Assembly (NCBI RefSeq): GCF_000471625.1
Contig: NZ_AUSW01000035.1
Location: 1 to 64,000, forward strand
Source: Psychrobacter aquaticus CMS 56
GTDB taxonomy: Bacteria; Pseudomonadota; Gammaproteobacteria; Pseudomonadales; Moraxellaceae
Reading direction: 5' to 3'
DNA length: 64,000 bases
Shown here: piece by piece, positions 8,501 through 15,618 of the stretch
How positions within the stretch are numbered: the first letter of the stretch is position 1
Layout: every line of letters starts with the position of its first letter
The notes under the pieces: generated by a model
The model's input: only the letters and a program-made list of their open reading frames with translations
The model's database searches: none
What the model was told of the DNA's origin: nothing
Made by a program: the position numbers and the translations under genes

Positions 8501-11369
8501 TGAAGATGTTATTTTTGCGCGTAACTATTTTGCTTTGGAAGAAACAGGAATCGGTTACGCTTGTTTTGAAGCTCAACATCAACAGAACTCAGATGAGCTT
8601 AATGCGATTTTAAGGGTTTTTGCAGATAATTATCGTGTATTAGCCAATAAATGGGTGAATCAGGACTCAATTAAAGAGTGGGTAAGCGGTTATTCTATAA
8701 GTAGTAGAAGAGTGAAGCATTTTCTACAAGCCTCTGGCATCAGTGAAGATAAAATGACTGATATTTTAAAAGAAATGGAAAAGCTTAATCATCGAGGTGG
8801 CATTATACGAATCGAAAGTTTATATATTCAACTTGCTAAACCTCAAGATCCAGTTTATGAATGTACCACATGTAATAGAGCTCATTTACATCGTGGTACA
8901 GGGATATGTACGCGTTGTCACCAACCTTTGCCTACTGAACCTAATCTCAAATCACAACAGCTTAGAGAACGCAACTACATATCTAAACGATTAGATAAAG
9001 CCTTTGCAGATGATCAGTCTATATTTAGATTGCGTTGCGAGGAGTTGACAGGTCAAACAAGATCGCCCGCAGAGCGATTACGGCGCTTTCGGGGTATTTC
9101 GATTGATGATAACAGCAATCCAATCAAGGAAAAAGCTCAAGAAATTGATTTGCTTTCAGTTACTACAACAATGGAAGTTGGTATTGATATCGGTGCATTA
9201 CAAGCTGTATACCAAGCTAATATGCCTCCCCAACGTTTTAATTATCAACAGCGTGTAGGACGTGCTGGACGACGTAAACAAGCATTTTCTTTAGCAATGA
9301 CATTATGCCGCGGCCGTAGTCATGATATGCACTATTTTCGCCATCCTGAAGCAATCACAGGAGATGCTCCACCACCGCCTTTCTTAACAGTAGAGCACAT
9401 AGATATTAGCTTGCGTTTATTGAGAAAATCTTGGCTAACAGAAGCTTTCAAACGATTAAGAGAGGAAGATGATAGCAATTATCCAGGTGATAATATGAAA
9501 TCTGATATACATGGAGAGTTTATACTAACGACTGACTACTACGACGAAGTCAAAGACTGGAAGCAACGCTTAACAACTGCACTTAAGCAGACCCAGTCAA
9601 TCGCTGAAAAACTAGCCAATACTCTAGGTCAGGGGGTAGTAAATCGAGAGCAAGATCTTTTAACTTACTTAACAACTGATAAACTGATCGATGAGATCGA
9701 TGTCTTAGAAAAAGAAGGTAGCAATCGTGAAATGGGACTGGCGCAATTCTTAGCTGAGAACGGATTATTACCAATGTTTGGCATGCCGACCAGAGTAAGA
9801 AACCTATATTTGAATTTAGAGTCAGTTGGTGAAAATGAGTCTGAATGGGATTCTGTCGATCGCGAAATTGATATCGCTATTTATGAGTTTTCTCCAGGAC
9901 AAGTGGTGATTCGAGATAAACAAATTCATGAAAGTATCGGGTTTACTGATCAATTAGGTTTTGTCCAGCTAAGGCGTGGTGGTGCTAAACTCATTCCTGA
10001 GCCTAAAGAAGAGTGGTGGAATGATAAAGTGAGCATTGCTGACTGCCCTACTTGTGGTGCACTAAAGCTACTTGCCCAAAGTGATGATGGAGTCAAATGT
10101 GACGACTGTAAACACAAGATACCCCAAGAAGCTTTTAGTGTCTACTATTCACCTAGTGCATTTAGAACTGATTTTCGACCGCGAGTGTCTGACGGCACTG
10201 AGCCTCCTCGTCCTATGATAAGACGGGAAACTGGAGCGATTATTGCACCTATGCAGATGGAAAAAGTTGTAGGGACAAACTTATCACTTGCAACTGGTAA
10301 AGAAGCTTATATTATCAGAAGAAATAGAGGGGTTTTAGATGTAGATGGAAACCCTAAAAGCTACGAGATGGTTCACAGAATTCAGAATAAGGTATATTGC
10401 CAAGGAAATTCTAGATTAAATATTGATAAGGTTCCAAATCAAGCAATATTATTAGATAAAGCTCAAAAACATTCAAAGCCTTGGCAAGTACAACCAGAAT
10501 TACCTGAAGTACAAGAAGTAAAGCTGTTTTCAAAAAAGCGAACAGATGCTCTAAACCTTAGCATGTTGTCAATCGCCGATGGTTTATCTATGGATAGACT
10601 GGGACCTAAATTAGAACGCTCAGGGACAAGCTTAAGGGCTGCGGCTATTAGTGCGACACAGCTTATAGTTCAGAGGGCTTCTCTAGCTTTAGATATATCA
10701 CCAGATGAGTTCGAACCTCTTGAGCCTAGACTTCGTGAAGAGAGACCAATCTTGCAGATAGCTGATACATTGGTAAATGGCGCTGGTTTCTGTCAAAGAT
10801 TAACAAAAAATATAAAGGGAAAATCACCTCTAATCGTAGAACTTATAGACTCAATATTAAATGATTTATCAGACCCTATGGTGGGCAGTTTTTTTGAAAG
10901 TAAACATCGTGAGGAATGTCAGCGCTCTTGCTACCGTTGTATTCAACGCTATGGTAATAGGGGATACCATGGTCTACTAGATTGGCGATTAGGACTCAGT
11001 TTTTTAAGATGTTTATTTGATCCTACACACCGAGTGGGTTTAGATGGAGATTTCACGAAGTATTCTGAGCTTAAAGATTGGCCTGAGCTTGCTAAAATTG
11101 CTGCACAGGATATCAAGCGTCTAGATCCGCATAAACGAGATATTATCAGTGCAGGTCCATTAAACCTTCCGGTTGTATTACATAACTCCAGTGGGCCTAG
11201 CTCTGAAGCATTTGTTATTGTCCATCCTTTTTGGGATGTAGTGGATATGAGTGCAGAACTAAAGCAAACTGTCGATTCCTTAGATTCTAGCTACTCTATA
11301 ATGTTCATTGATACCTTTGAAACGAATCGTAGATTAATGAGTGCTATTGAAAATGTTAGGTCTAAATAA
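5577..11369 (+). CDS. Giant DEAD/DEAH-box helicase with DUF1998-like C-terminus (DruE-like)
   Basis: A 1930-residue superfamily 2 helicase. Walker A is GTGSGKT at residues 136-142, motif Ia is LILYPMNALVEDQM, motif II is DELH at 365-368, motif III is ASSASL, and motif VI is VGRAGRR at 1227-1233. About 850 residues separate motif II from motif VI, far more than in a compact helicase. That insert carries Cys pairs near 756-760 (CCPAC) and a four-Cys ribbon near 1096-1114 (CTTC and CTRC). A further ribbon lies near 1490-1511 (CPTC, CDDC). The C-terminus has CQRSCYRC at 1781-1788, typical of the DUF1998/MZB region. Very large DUF1998 helicases of this kind are the shared component (DruE) of Druantia anti-phage systems. 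DISARM DrmB is much shorter, which argues against it. The start has GAGGG just upstream. The protein likely translocates on nucleic acid to sense or restrict phage DNA. Confidence 0.8.
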   Translation: MLDPIGAYNDILELYLSYLDTVYRLRREDLSQERQRLLRQPGNLMPEPFIEPILRYQSTNIRLEDCLDDECQDNPLKKFNREQRRAIVEMMFSGLFPGKPATGELSRQSVFLPYVHQVQMLQRGLKSGHPGIVASGTGSGKTESFLLPILAELTAEATQWGTPPVDYLQNQWWREGSRFEYHRKGEDSNRPQAVRALILYPMNALVEDQMVRLRTMLDSPEAIEVLDKRANGNRIFFGRYTSASPVPGYLNHPRRQDDEKEKTATKRRLKRTKTTLLTLANDQEKALAYDRSNPETDTTRYLFPSLTGSELITRWDMQETPPDLLITNISMLNAMLSREVDAQIFDKTKQWLETDPKAYFFLVLDELHLIRGSTGTEMAALIRTLINRLGLDRTEYRHKLRILASSASLPLDGTEGDQSLGYLYDFFGPFGTYVDSHSKGAKKPQDWAEAVISGNTDIPKPITQQCIDTRPFIAVVDYLTPDGRYLGQLTNKLDRDEQLEKLLDACKTALGLSQSQATSDMVNQVAERLAISCTDKEGKTKARSISTLAEKIFGESREHKALRGLMILRGLGDIEGSEAISFREHLFLRSLEGLFAAPMIQQGRLVYEGMSVESGTSHIHTSKGTQRLFELFLCEGCNTEFIGGLRGKASRNNSRSPIEILPQTQDLEKLPEFGVGSGIEDLSHEEFVLFWPSIASAKRGDNDKESWVPVSLDPYNGQLRSTRPTNPADFISGKFFDMINVSDKDKQRKKTAAPNCCPACGADYSRRSEQYRKSPIRSFRTGFAKTSQLLATEVLELLKQAGNSPKVIAFSDSRQDAAKTAIDIERHHHNDTRRRILVDALINSAFVEDIETLKARREEAEKKGDYDLADEIDNKIKKIQRNQLSPDRIPLAAILETNEKGIIETGFKAQPLLAGMTAIGVHPTDDTGVEKINHNEWFSYFEEKQDGTIYWDDKIDGTKTTDAKNAVAKAQQTLIEDVIFARNYFALEETGIGYACFEAQHQQNSDELNAILRVFADNYRVLANKWVNQDSIKEWVSGYSISSRRVKHFLQASGISEDKMTDILKEMEKLNHRGGIIRIESLYIQLAKPQDPVYECTTCNRAHLHRGTGICTRCHQPLPTEPNLKSQQLRERNYISKRLDKAFADDQSIFRLRCEELTGQTRSPAERLRRFRGISIDDNSNPIKEKAQEIDLLSVTTTMEVGIDIGALQAVYQANMPPQRFNYQQRVGRAGRRKQAFSLAMTLCRGRSHDMHYFRHPEAITGDAPPPPFLTVEHIDISLRLLRKSWLTEAFKRLREEDDSNYPGDNMKSDIHGEFILTTDYYDEVKDWKQRLTTALKQTQSIAEKLANTLGQGVVNREQDLLTYLTTDKLIDEIDVLEKEGSNREMGLAQFLAENGLLPMFGMPTRVRNLYLNLESVGENESEWDSVDREIDIAIYEFSPGQVVIRDKQIHESIGFTDQLGFVQLRRGGAKLIPEPKEEWWNDKVSIADCPTCGALKLLAQSDDGVKCDDCKHKIPQEAFSVYYSPSAFRTDFRPRVSDGTEPPRPMIRRETGAIIAPMQMEKVVGTNLSLATGKEAYIIRRNRGVLDVDGNPKSYEMVHRIQNKVYCQGNSRLNIDKVPNQAILLDKAQKHSKPWQVQPELPEVQEVKLFSKKRTDALNLSMLSIADGLSMDRLGPKLERSGTSLRAAAISATQLIVQRASLALDISPDEFEPLEPRLREERPILQIADTLVNGAGFCQRLTKNIKGKSPLIVELIDSILNDLSDPMVGSFFESKHREECQRSCYRCIQRYGNRGYHGLLDWRLGLSFLRCLFDPTHRVGLDGDFTKYSELKDWPELAKIAAQDIKRLDPHKRDIISAGPLNLPVVLHNSSGPSSEAFVIVHPFWDVVDMSAELKQTVDSLDSSYSIMFIDTFETNRRLMSAIENVRSK

Positions 11370-11399
11370 AAAAAGATAGTGATTTGAAATACAAAGATT

Positions 11400-11579
11400 C
11401 TATAAATAGAAACCCCAAGACTTATTAGGGCGATTAGCATCAAACTGCTGATCCAACACGTTTGTGTAAACCATTTTATTATGGTTTGAGTCCATGGTGA
11501 CTTTAAAACGTTTGTGGCGACGGCATTTGATGCCATGTTCTTCTCTAATACGTCTGACCATGTACAAGCTAATGTCATG
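11400..11579 (-). pseudogene. Fragment of a second IS3-family OrfB transposase
   Basis: The minus-strand frame from 11579 to a TAG at 11400 reads HDISLYMVRRIREEHG, then IKCRRHKRFKVTMDSNHNK, then VYTNVLDQQFDANRPN. This is the linker between the HTH and the DDE core of IS3-group OrfB proteins. The following Trp-containing motif is cut off (KSWGFYL then stop). Only about 59 residues remain. The sequence differs clearly from the OrfB at 1-706 in the equivalent region, so this is a separate insertion event. Confidence 0.8.
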
Positions 11580-11883
11580 GCTGGGGTATGCTGTTAAATC
11601 CCTAGAACCAAACTTGGAAGATTTTAATCAAGCGGCGTTGCAATAAAACTCATGATAAACCTATCTAGGTGATTTCATCCCCAAATCCTTTTGAATTATA
11701 GTTTGATTGTATTCAAGCTCAATATAGAGCTTGTAAGACTCGACCAAACCTTATCAGGTTATTATTTTAGTAAGTAATTTTAGAAAAAATTATTTAACTT
11801 AGTTGATGTGGAGTTAAACAAATGTACTTACCATACTATAATTTCCGTTTTCTGTACTGACCCCTATTAAAAAAGGAATTCTT
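11580..11883. other. Intergenic stretch with IS debris and a hairpin
   Basis: No open gene is seen here. There is a perfect 7-bp inverted repeat with a 6-base loop at 11714-11733 (CAAGCTC / GAGCTTG) without a following T run. TGTACTGACCCC at 11853-11864 resembles the terminal inverted repeats of some IS3-group elements and may be the other end of the element whose fragment lies at 11400-11579. AAGGA just before 11884 is the ribosome site of the next gene. Confidence 0.4.
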
Positions 11884-12450
11884 ATGAAAAAGCTTGCGGC
11901 TTATCTTTATTTTGCCTTGGCTTGTATCTCTACCTCTCATGCTGAAACCATCGCTGGTTACAGCTTTGAAAAATACCCTGCTAAAATTTATAACGGTAAA
12001 CAAGCACCTTTAAAATTAGGTGACTGGAGCTCTTTTCGTACTCGTCTGAAAGAAGCTCATAAAGATGGTGAAATTAACTTCGCGGGTAACTATATCGTGA
12101 CAACCTGGGGCTGTGGTACAAGCTGTGTGTCAGGGGCTATGATTGATAAACGTACTGGCAAAGTATACGATATCCCACTGGGTGAAACTGAGGACAGTGT
12201 CACCCCTTATGAAAGTGGCGCAGAATGCTTCGCAGACGGAGCGGAACTCGATGACAACGAGCGTTTGGCTTTCTATCCAAATAGCCGCTTATTTATAAGC
12301 CGCAATTGTGAAGGCGAGAAAGTCAACGAAACCACCGGTAAACAACTTATCACCTATTATGTCAACATTTGGGATGAAAAGACCAAGACATTCAAACTAA
12401 AAAAGGTTCAGCAATCTAAACTCGTTAAAGTAGACTACAGTCAATTTTAA
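11884..12450 (+). CDS. Secreted protein of unknown function
   Basis: 188 residues with a clear signal peptide (MKKLAAYLYFALACISTSHA, cleavage after about residue 20), so a periplasmic or outer-surface location is likely. The mature part contains a conserved-looking core, NFAGNYIVTTWGCGTSCVSG, with two cysteines, plus two further cysteines (GAECFAD and SRNCEGE) that could form disulfides. I recall similar uncharacterised proteins in Acinetobacter and relatives but no known function. AAGGA sits 8 bases before the ATG. It stands alone between an IS fragment and the integrase module, so it may be passenger DNA or ordinary chromosome. Confidence 0.7.
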   Translation: MKKLAAYLYFALACISTSHAETIAGYSFEKYPAKIYNGKQAPLKLGDWSSFRTRLKEAHKDGEINFAGNYIVTTWGCGTSCVSGAMIDKRTGKVYDIPLGETEDSVTPYESGAECFADGAELDDNERLAFYPNSRLFISRNCEGEKVNETTGKQLITYYVNIWDEKTKTFKLKKVQQSKLVKVDYSQF

Positions 12451-12480
12451 ACTAGCTTTTTTTCTGTATTTACCTTTTAA

Positions 12481-12507
12481 AGCCAAGTTTTTAGCCTAAA
12501 CTTGGCT
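12481..12507 (+). terminator. Hairpin after the secreted-protein gene
   Basis: A 10-bp perfect stem (AGCCAAGTTT at 12481-12490, AAACTTGGCT at 12498-12507) with a 7-base loop lies 30 bases after the stop codon at 12450. No good T run follows, so the terminator call is weak. Confidence 0.45.
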
Positions 12508-12631
12508 CATACTACCCTCTACCTTTTTTAGAGGTCTTAGTTTGGGCTATCTTGACCAAAAAATAAACCATCTCGACGTTGTAGTGGCACACTAAATTTG
12601 AGCTGTATCTAAGAGAAGATCTGCTGCCCAC

Positions 12632-12663
12632 AAAAAAGCCAGACAACCTAAGCTATCTGGCTT
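12632..12663 (-). terminator. Rho-independent terminator of the integrase operon
   Basis: On the minus strand a stem of AAAGCCAGA with TCTGGCTTT is followed by a run of T (plus-strand A run at 12632-12637). It lies 16 bases beyond the stop of the last minus-strand gene of the integrase operon, so it probably ends that transcript. Confidence 0.75.
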
Positions 12664-12678
12664 TAAAATTTGAACGAC

Positions 12679-12999
12679 TTATCTGTGATTGTTTTCCCGC
12701 CACAAGGCATGCTCACATACTTCACAGCACCAACTGTCTTTTGCCCGCATGTACGGAATGTCTGCCGGTATCTGTAGAGGACACACATAACCACAGTATT
12801 CGCATCGCACATCATCTAAATAAGCAAAACACTCACCGATTGTCTCGAAAAATAATTGAGGGCTAATCTCATACTTCTCACAGATGGTTTCGACATGTGC
12901 GATATAATCACCTTTATTATCGTATGCCCAGTAATCCTCACAGATTTTTAGATCGCGTGCGTTCTGCGTCATATTCGGCTGAAGCTTTACACTCATCAT
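12679..12999 (-). CDS. Small zinc-ribbon protein of the integrase operon
   Basis: About 106 residues. A longer frame exists upstream, but AGGAG just before the ATG pair at 12999/12996 supports starting there, with 12996 having the better spacing. The C-terminal half contains CEYCGYVC and SWCCEVC, two CxxC-type knuckles about 25 residues apart, which suggests a structural zinc site. It is the last gene of the minus-strand run from the excisionase-like gene through the integrase. No family is recognised. Small proteins in this position of integrative elements are often regulatory, but that is inference. Confidence 0.6.
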   Translation of the reverse strand: MMSVKLQPNMTQNARDLKICEDYWAYDNKGDYIAHVETICEKYEISPQLFFETIGECFAYLDDVRCEYCGYVCPLQIPADIPYMRAKDSWCCEVCEHALWRENNHR

Positions 13000-13006
13000 G
13001 TTCTCC

Positions 13007-13300
13007 TCAGTAGCCGACATATTCAGAGTGCGGTAATAGCTCATAAAGCTTGCTCTGAAGCTGACAACGCATATCCTCAACCACATAACCAAAACTTGCA
13101 TCCAAGCGCTTCTGCACCCATACCCGCATCGCCATATCATTATCAAAGCAGTGTTTCACTCCTAAGAAGCGTGCGAGTTGATGACCAGATGAAATATACA
13201 ACTCACGCATCAATGCATTAGCAATAAGGTTTGCATCTATACTGATTGCACCATCAGGTTTAAACTCACCAAACAGCTCCTCATAATTGATGATTTTCAT
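13007..13300 (-). CDS. Small protein of unknown function coupled to the integrase
   Basis: 97 residues, no signal peptide or membrane segment, family not recognised. Its ATG at 13300 overlaps the integrase stop codon by 4 bases (ATGA type), so translation is probably coupled. It ends just upstream of the zinc-ribbon gene. It contains NALMRELYISSGHQLARFLG, which has a helix-turn-helix flavour but is not a confident match. Confidence 0.6.
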   Translation of the reverse strand: MKIINYEELFGEFKPDGAISIDANLIANALMRELYISSGHQLARFLGVKHCFDNDMAMRVWVQKRLDASFGYVVEDMRCQLQSKLYELLPHSEYVGY

Positions 13301-14541
13301 TGTGACGTCTCCTTGTCAGTTTGTGCATTCGTGATTAGTGCTTCAGCTCCAGAGCTATTCGATGCACCTGTTAACTTCTCCTTACTCGCTAAGAGCAAGT
13401 TATCCATCGCTGAGCCATCTTGACGGGTAATATCAGGGACATAGCGGCTGTAGACCCGAAACAACATCTCCGTACTACTGTGACCCATTTGCCGAGCTAT
13501 CCATTCAGGATTCTCACCAGCAGCGAGCCAGAGAGTCGCTGCGGTATGTCGAGTCTGATAAGCACGCCGATGTTTCAAACCGAGTAGGGCAAGCGTGGGT
13601 TTCCATACCCGTCTATTCACATTACGGTACTCCATGGGATTGCCCTGTGAGTTGCAGAATACGAACTCTGACTTACCATAGGTGCGTGCTTTCTGCTCTA
13701 GCAAAGCATCGTAGACCAACTGCGATATCGCAATATCACGCTGTGAGCCTAATGTCTTTGTTGGACCCATCTCACCATTCACTAATGCCTCTCTTATACT
13801 GATCTCACGGCGATCAAAGTTAATGCAGTCCCACTTCAGCCCATCTATTTCACTGGTACGCATTCCTGTAAAGAAGCGAATGGTGTAGTAAGGCTTATAG
13901 TCAGCGCGTACATATTTTAAAATCAGCCATACCTCAGCCAGCGTAAAAGGATTTACATCAGGACGAGCCTGCTTGAGATTCTTAATATTTTTATAAGGCA
14001 TCTCAAACTCATGGCGATCTGACGCTTCTTCTAGTATCATACGAAGAAGTATCATGATCTGATTGATTCGTGCTACTGACAGACTTGACTGACCATCTTT
14101 ACCGTAACGAACTTTGGCGAGGGAGCTACGGAAGGTCAGTAAGTCTGGTTTTTTTATGGCATGTACCGCTTTACCACCAAACTCAGGTAATAAATACTTA
14201 TTCAAAATAATCTGTGTCTTTTGCCGATAGCTCGGCCGCCATTCAATCTTCCTCTCCTCAAAAAACGTTTCCGAAAACTCCCTAAAGGTCGGATTGCGAC
14301 TGATACAAGCTTCGGCTCTATTAGCCAGTGCCATCATCTCCTGTGCCCGTTCACTTTTTGGAAAGTAAGCAGCGTAGTCGAAGATGCCTAGGGTTATTTC
14401 AGCTTCCATTTTTTCGATAATTTTAGCCAACTTCTTTCGATTAGCTGGAGTGTCTGTGAGATTAGTCGTCTCACGGCAACGCATATTCATATATCGAAAA
14501 TCTACGAATAGCTTGCCACGTCTCGATCTTATTGACGCCAT
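13297..14541 (-). CDS. Phage-type tyrosine integrase
   Basis: 414 residues. The N-terminus (MASIRSRRGKLFVDFRYMN) is an arm-type DNA-binding domain like those of phage integrases, followed by a SAM-like core-binding domain (about residues 90-190). The catalytic domain shows the first Arg in FFTGMRTSEIDGL, the second Arg with its His neighbours in YQTRHTAATLW, His in RQMGHSS, and the Tyr nucleophile in VYSRYVP, so the active site is complete. AAGGAG sits 8 bases before the ATG. It would catalyse integration and excision of a genomic island or prophage-like element; the tRNA-Gly gene 1.1 kb to the right is the obvious target. The downstream small ORFs overlap or closely follow it. Confidence 0.92.
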   Translation of the reverse strand: MASIRSRRGKLFVDFRYMNMRCRETTNLTDTPANRKKLAKIIEKMEAEITLGIFDYAAYFPKSERAQEMMALANRAEACISRNPTFREFSETFFEERKIEWRPSYRQKTQIILNKYLLPEFGGKAVHAIKKPDLLTFRSSLAKVRYGKDGQSSLSVARINQIMILLRMILEEASDRHEFEMPYKNIKNLKQARPDVNPFTLAEVWLILKYVRADYKPYYTIRFFTGMRTSEIDGLKWDCINFDRREISIREALVNGEMGPTKTLGSQRDIAISQLVYDALLEQKARTYGKSEFVFCNSQGNPMEYRNVNRRVWKPTLALLGLKHRRAYQTRHTAATLWLAAGENPEWIARQMGHSSTEMLFRVYSRYVPDITRQDGSAMDNLLLASKEKLTGASNSSGAEALITNAQTDKETSQ

Positions 14542-14566
14542 TATTTGACTCCTTGTTTAATAAAAC

Positions 14567-14782
14567 TTATTGTAAAGCCATACCGTTAATGGCACTCATA
14601 ACCGGCTTGCACATATCCTCTTCGATACGCTCCCAAACGTACAAAATCTTGCGACCGCCAAAAGGACGAATGTAATGGATGTTTTCAATCAAAACAGTGT
14701 CCTTAAGTTGGTTACGAATAGTACGTGCATCGTATTTGATACGATCGGCTAATTCTTGAGTAGTGAGATAAGTCTGTGACAT
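14567..14782 (-). CDS. Excisionase / AlpA-like small HTH protein
   Basis: 71 residues starting TYLTTQELADRIKYDARTIR, which is the winged HTH start of MerR-like excisionases and AlpA regulators (helix, turn, recognition helix with ARTIRNQL). GGAGA precedes the ATG. It lies 25 bases upstream of the integrase in the same direction, the usual xis-int order. It probably acts as recombination directionality factor or as regulator of int. The exact subfamily is not certain. Confidence 0.75.
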   Translation of the reverse strand: MSQTYLTTQELADRIKYDARTIRNQLKDTVLIENIHYIRPFGGRKILYVWERIEEDMCKPVMSAINGMALQ

Positions 14783-14866
14783 AATAGTTCTCCAGTCAGT
14801 ATTAAATGGTTTTTAATAAACACTTTGTTGTTGCCAACGAGTACTGTATTATCAGAAAAGTAGTCA

Positions 14867-14891
14867 TTGGCAAGTACTTTTTACTTACCAA
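14867..14891. promoter_or_regulatory. Palindromic operator between repressor and excisionase genes
   Basis: TTGGCAAGTA (14867-14876) and TACTTACCAA (14882-14891) form a 10-bp inverted repeat with one mismatch around a 5-base spacer. It sits directly upstream of the small HTH gene at 14905 and within the divergent region with the excisionase/integrase operon. This is the expected place for autoregulation and for repression of int. Confidence 0.6.
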
Positions 14892-14904
14892 TAAGGAATT
14901 TATT

Positions 14905-15141
14905 GTGATTTCATGTAACTTACCGGTTCTTTTGGCAGAAAGAAGGTTGCGTGTGGCAGATTTAGTGAGAATGACAGATATTAGTAAATCGACGCTGCAT
15001 AGGATCTATAATGATGATACGACTAGAATTGAGTTCGATACTTTGAGTAAGCTATGTAATGTATTAGAAGTAACGCCAGGAGATATTTTGAAGTATGTTC
15101 CAGATGAACTTAACAAAGGGAACTCTTTAGAAGAGCAGTAG
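14905..15141 (+). CDS. Small XRE-family HTH repressor
   Basis: 78 residues: an XRE/Cro-C1 HTH (LRVADLVRMTDISKSTLHRI, then LSKLCNVLEVTPGDILKYVP) and little else, as in small YozG/Cro-like regulators. The GTG at 14905 is chosen because AAGGA lies 7 bases upstream. An in-frame ATG at 14806 would add 33 residues lacking similarity and would run through the palindromic operator. It is transcribed away from the excisionase and integrase genes and probably controls them. Confidence 0.8.
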   Translation: MISCNLPVLLAERRLRVADLVRMTDISKSTLHRIYNDDTTRIEFDTLSKLCNVLEVTPGDILKYVPDELNKGNSLEEQ

Positions 15142-15450
15142 ATTGACTATCGTGATAACCTTTGATAGGGAGTTTCTAGCTAAAGGTCTACTAGAGACAA
15201 AAGATACTTACGAGGCTTAATAATTTTCTATTGTTAGGTTGTAGTCATCATTTTTTAAGTGATGATTAGCTTTGAATACTATGAATCTTAAATACATTTC
15301 CAATAAATGAGGCGTCTAAAAAACACGTTCTTTGCTGAATTGAGGTTGGGTTCAAAATTATCATAGTGCCAAATTTACTAGGTTAGGTGTCATGATGGTT
15401 TTTTAGCGAAAAATAGCTAAGTTGTGGTCAGTTATGTGTGTGAGGTTTTA

Positions 15451-15488
15451 GGGCAGGGCACAGTTTGGGCATCAAATGGGCACCACAC
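15451..15488. repeat. Helically phased GGGCA direct repeats, possible integrase arm sites
   Basis: GGGCA occurs at 15451, 15456, 15467 and 15478. The last three are spaced exactly 11 bases apart (GGGCACAGTTT, GGGCATCAAAT, GGGCACCACAC). Short direct repeats in phase with the DNA helix are characteristic of arm-type binding sites of tyrosine integrases. They lie 130 bases from the tRNA-Gly 3' end and 0.9 kb from the integrase start. Confidence 0.5.
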
Positions 15489-15581
15489 CGAAAACGAGCT
15501 TTTTGACTGAGTAGATAAACTTAACTATATTCAAAAAGATATTTCGATAAATCTTCTACAAACCCCGAAAATTGGACAAAA

Positions 15582-15612
15582 AAAAAGCCTCACTGTTAAG
15601 TGAGGCTTTTTA
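15582..15612 (-). terminator. Terminator of tRNA-Gly
   Basis: A perfect stem (AAAAAGCCTCACT / AGTGAGGCTTTTT) with a short loop lies 7 bases beyond the tRNA 3' end. The A run on one side and T run on the other make it usable from both strands. Confidence 0.8.
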
Positions 15613-15618
15613 AGTATT

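Larger units (their letters stand above)
15142..15618. other. Non-coding border region between repressor gene and tRNA-Gly
   Basis: No credible gene is seen. It holds a weak hairpin near 15246-15266, the GGGCA direct repeats at 15451-15488 and the tRNA terminator at 15582-15612. The position between a phage-type integrase module and the 3' end of a tRNA gene suggests it contains one attachment-site arm of an integrated element. Confidence 0.5.

Noticed and set aside
1131..11369. DISARM or Dpd (7-deazaguanine) system
   Set aside because: No phospholipase D, methyltransferase or DpdA-type gene is present, and the helicase is much longer than DrmA or DrmB. Druantia is the better match, though not proven.
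11291..11578. A 95-residue minus-strand open frame
   Set aside because: It is another frame of the IS3 OrfB fragment, whose family text is in the frame from 11579 to 11400, and it also overlaps the end of the helicase gene.
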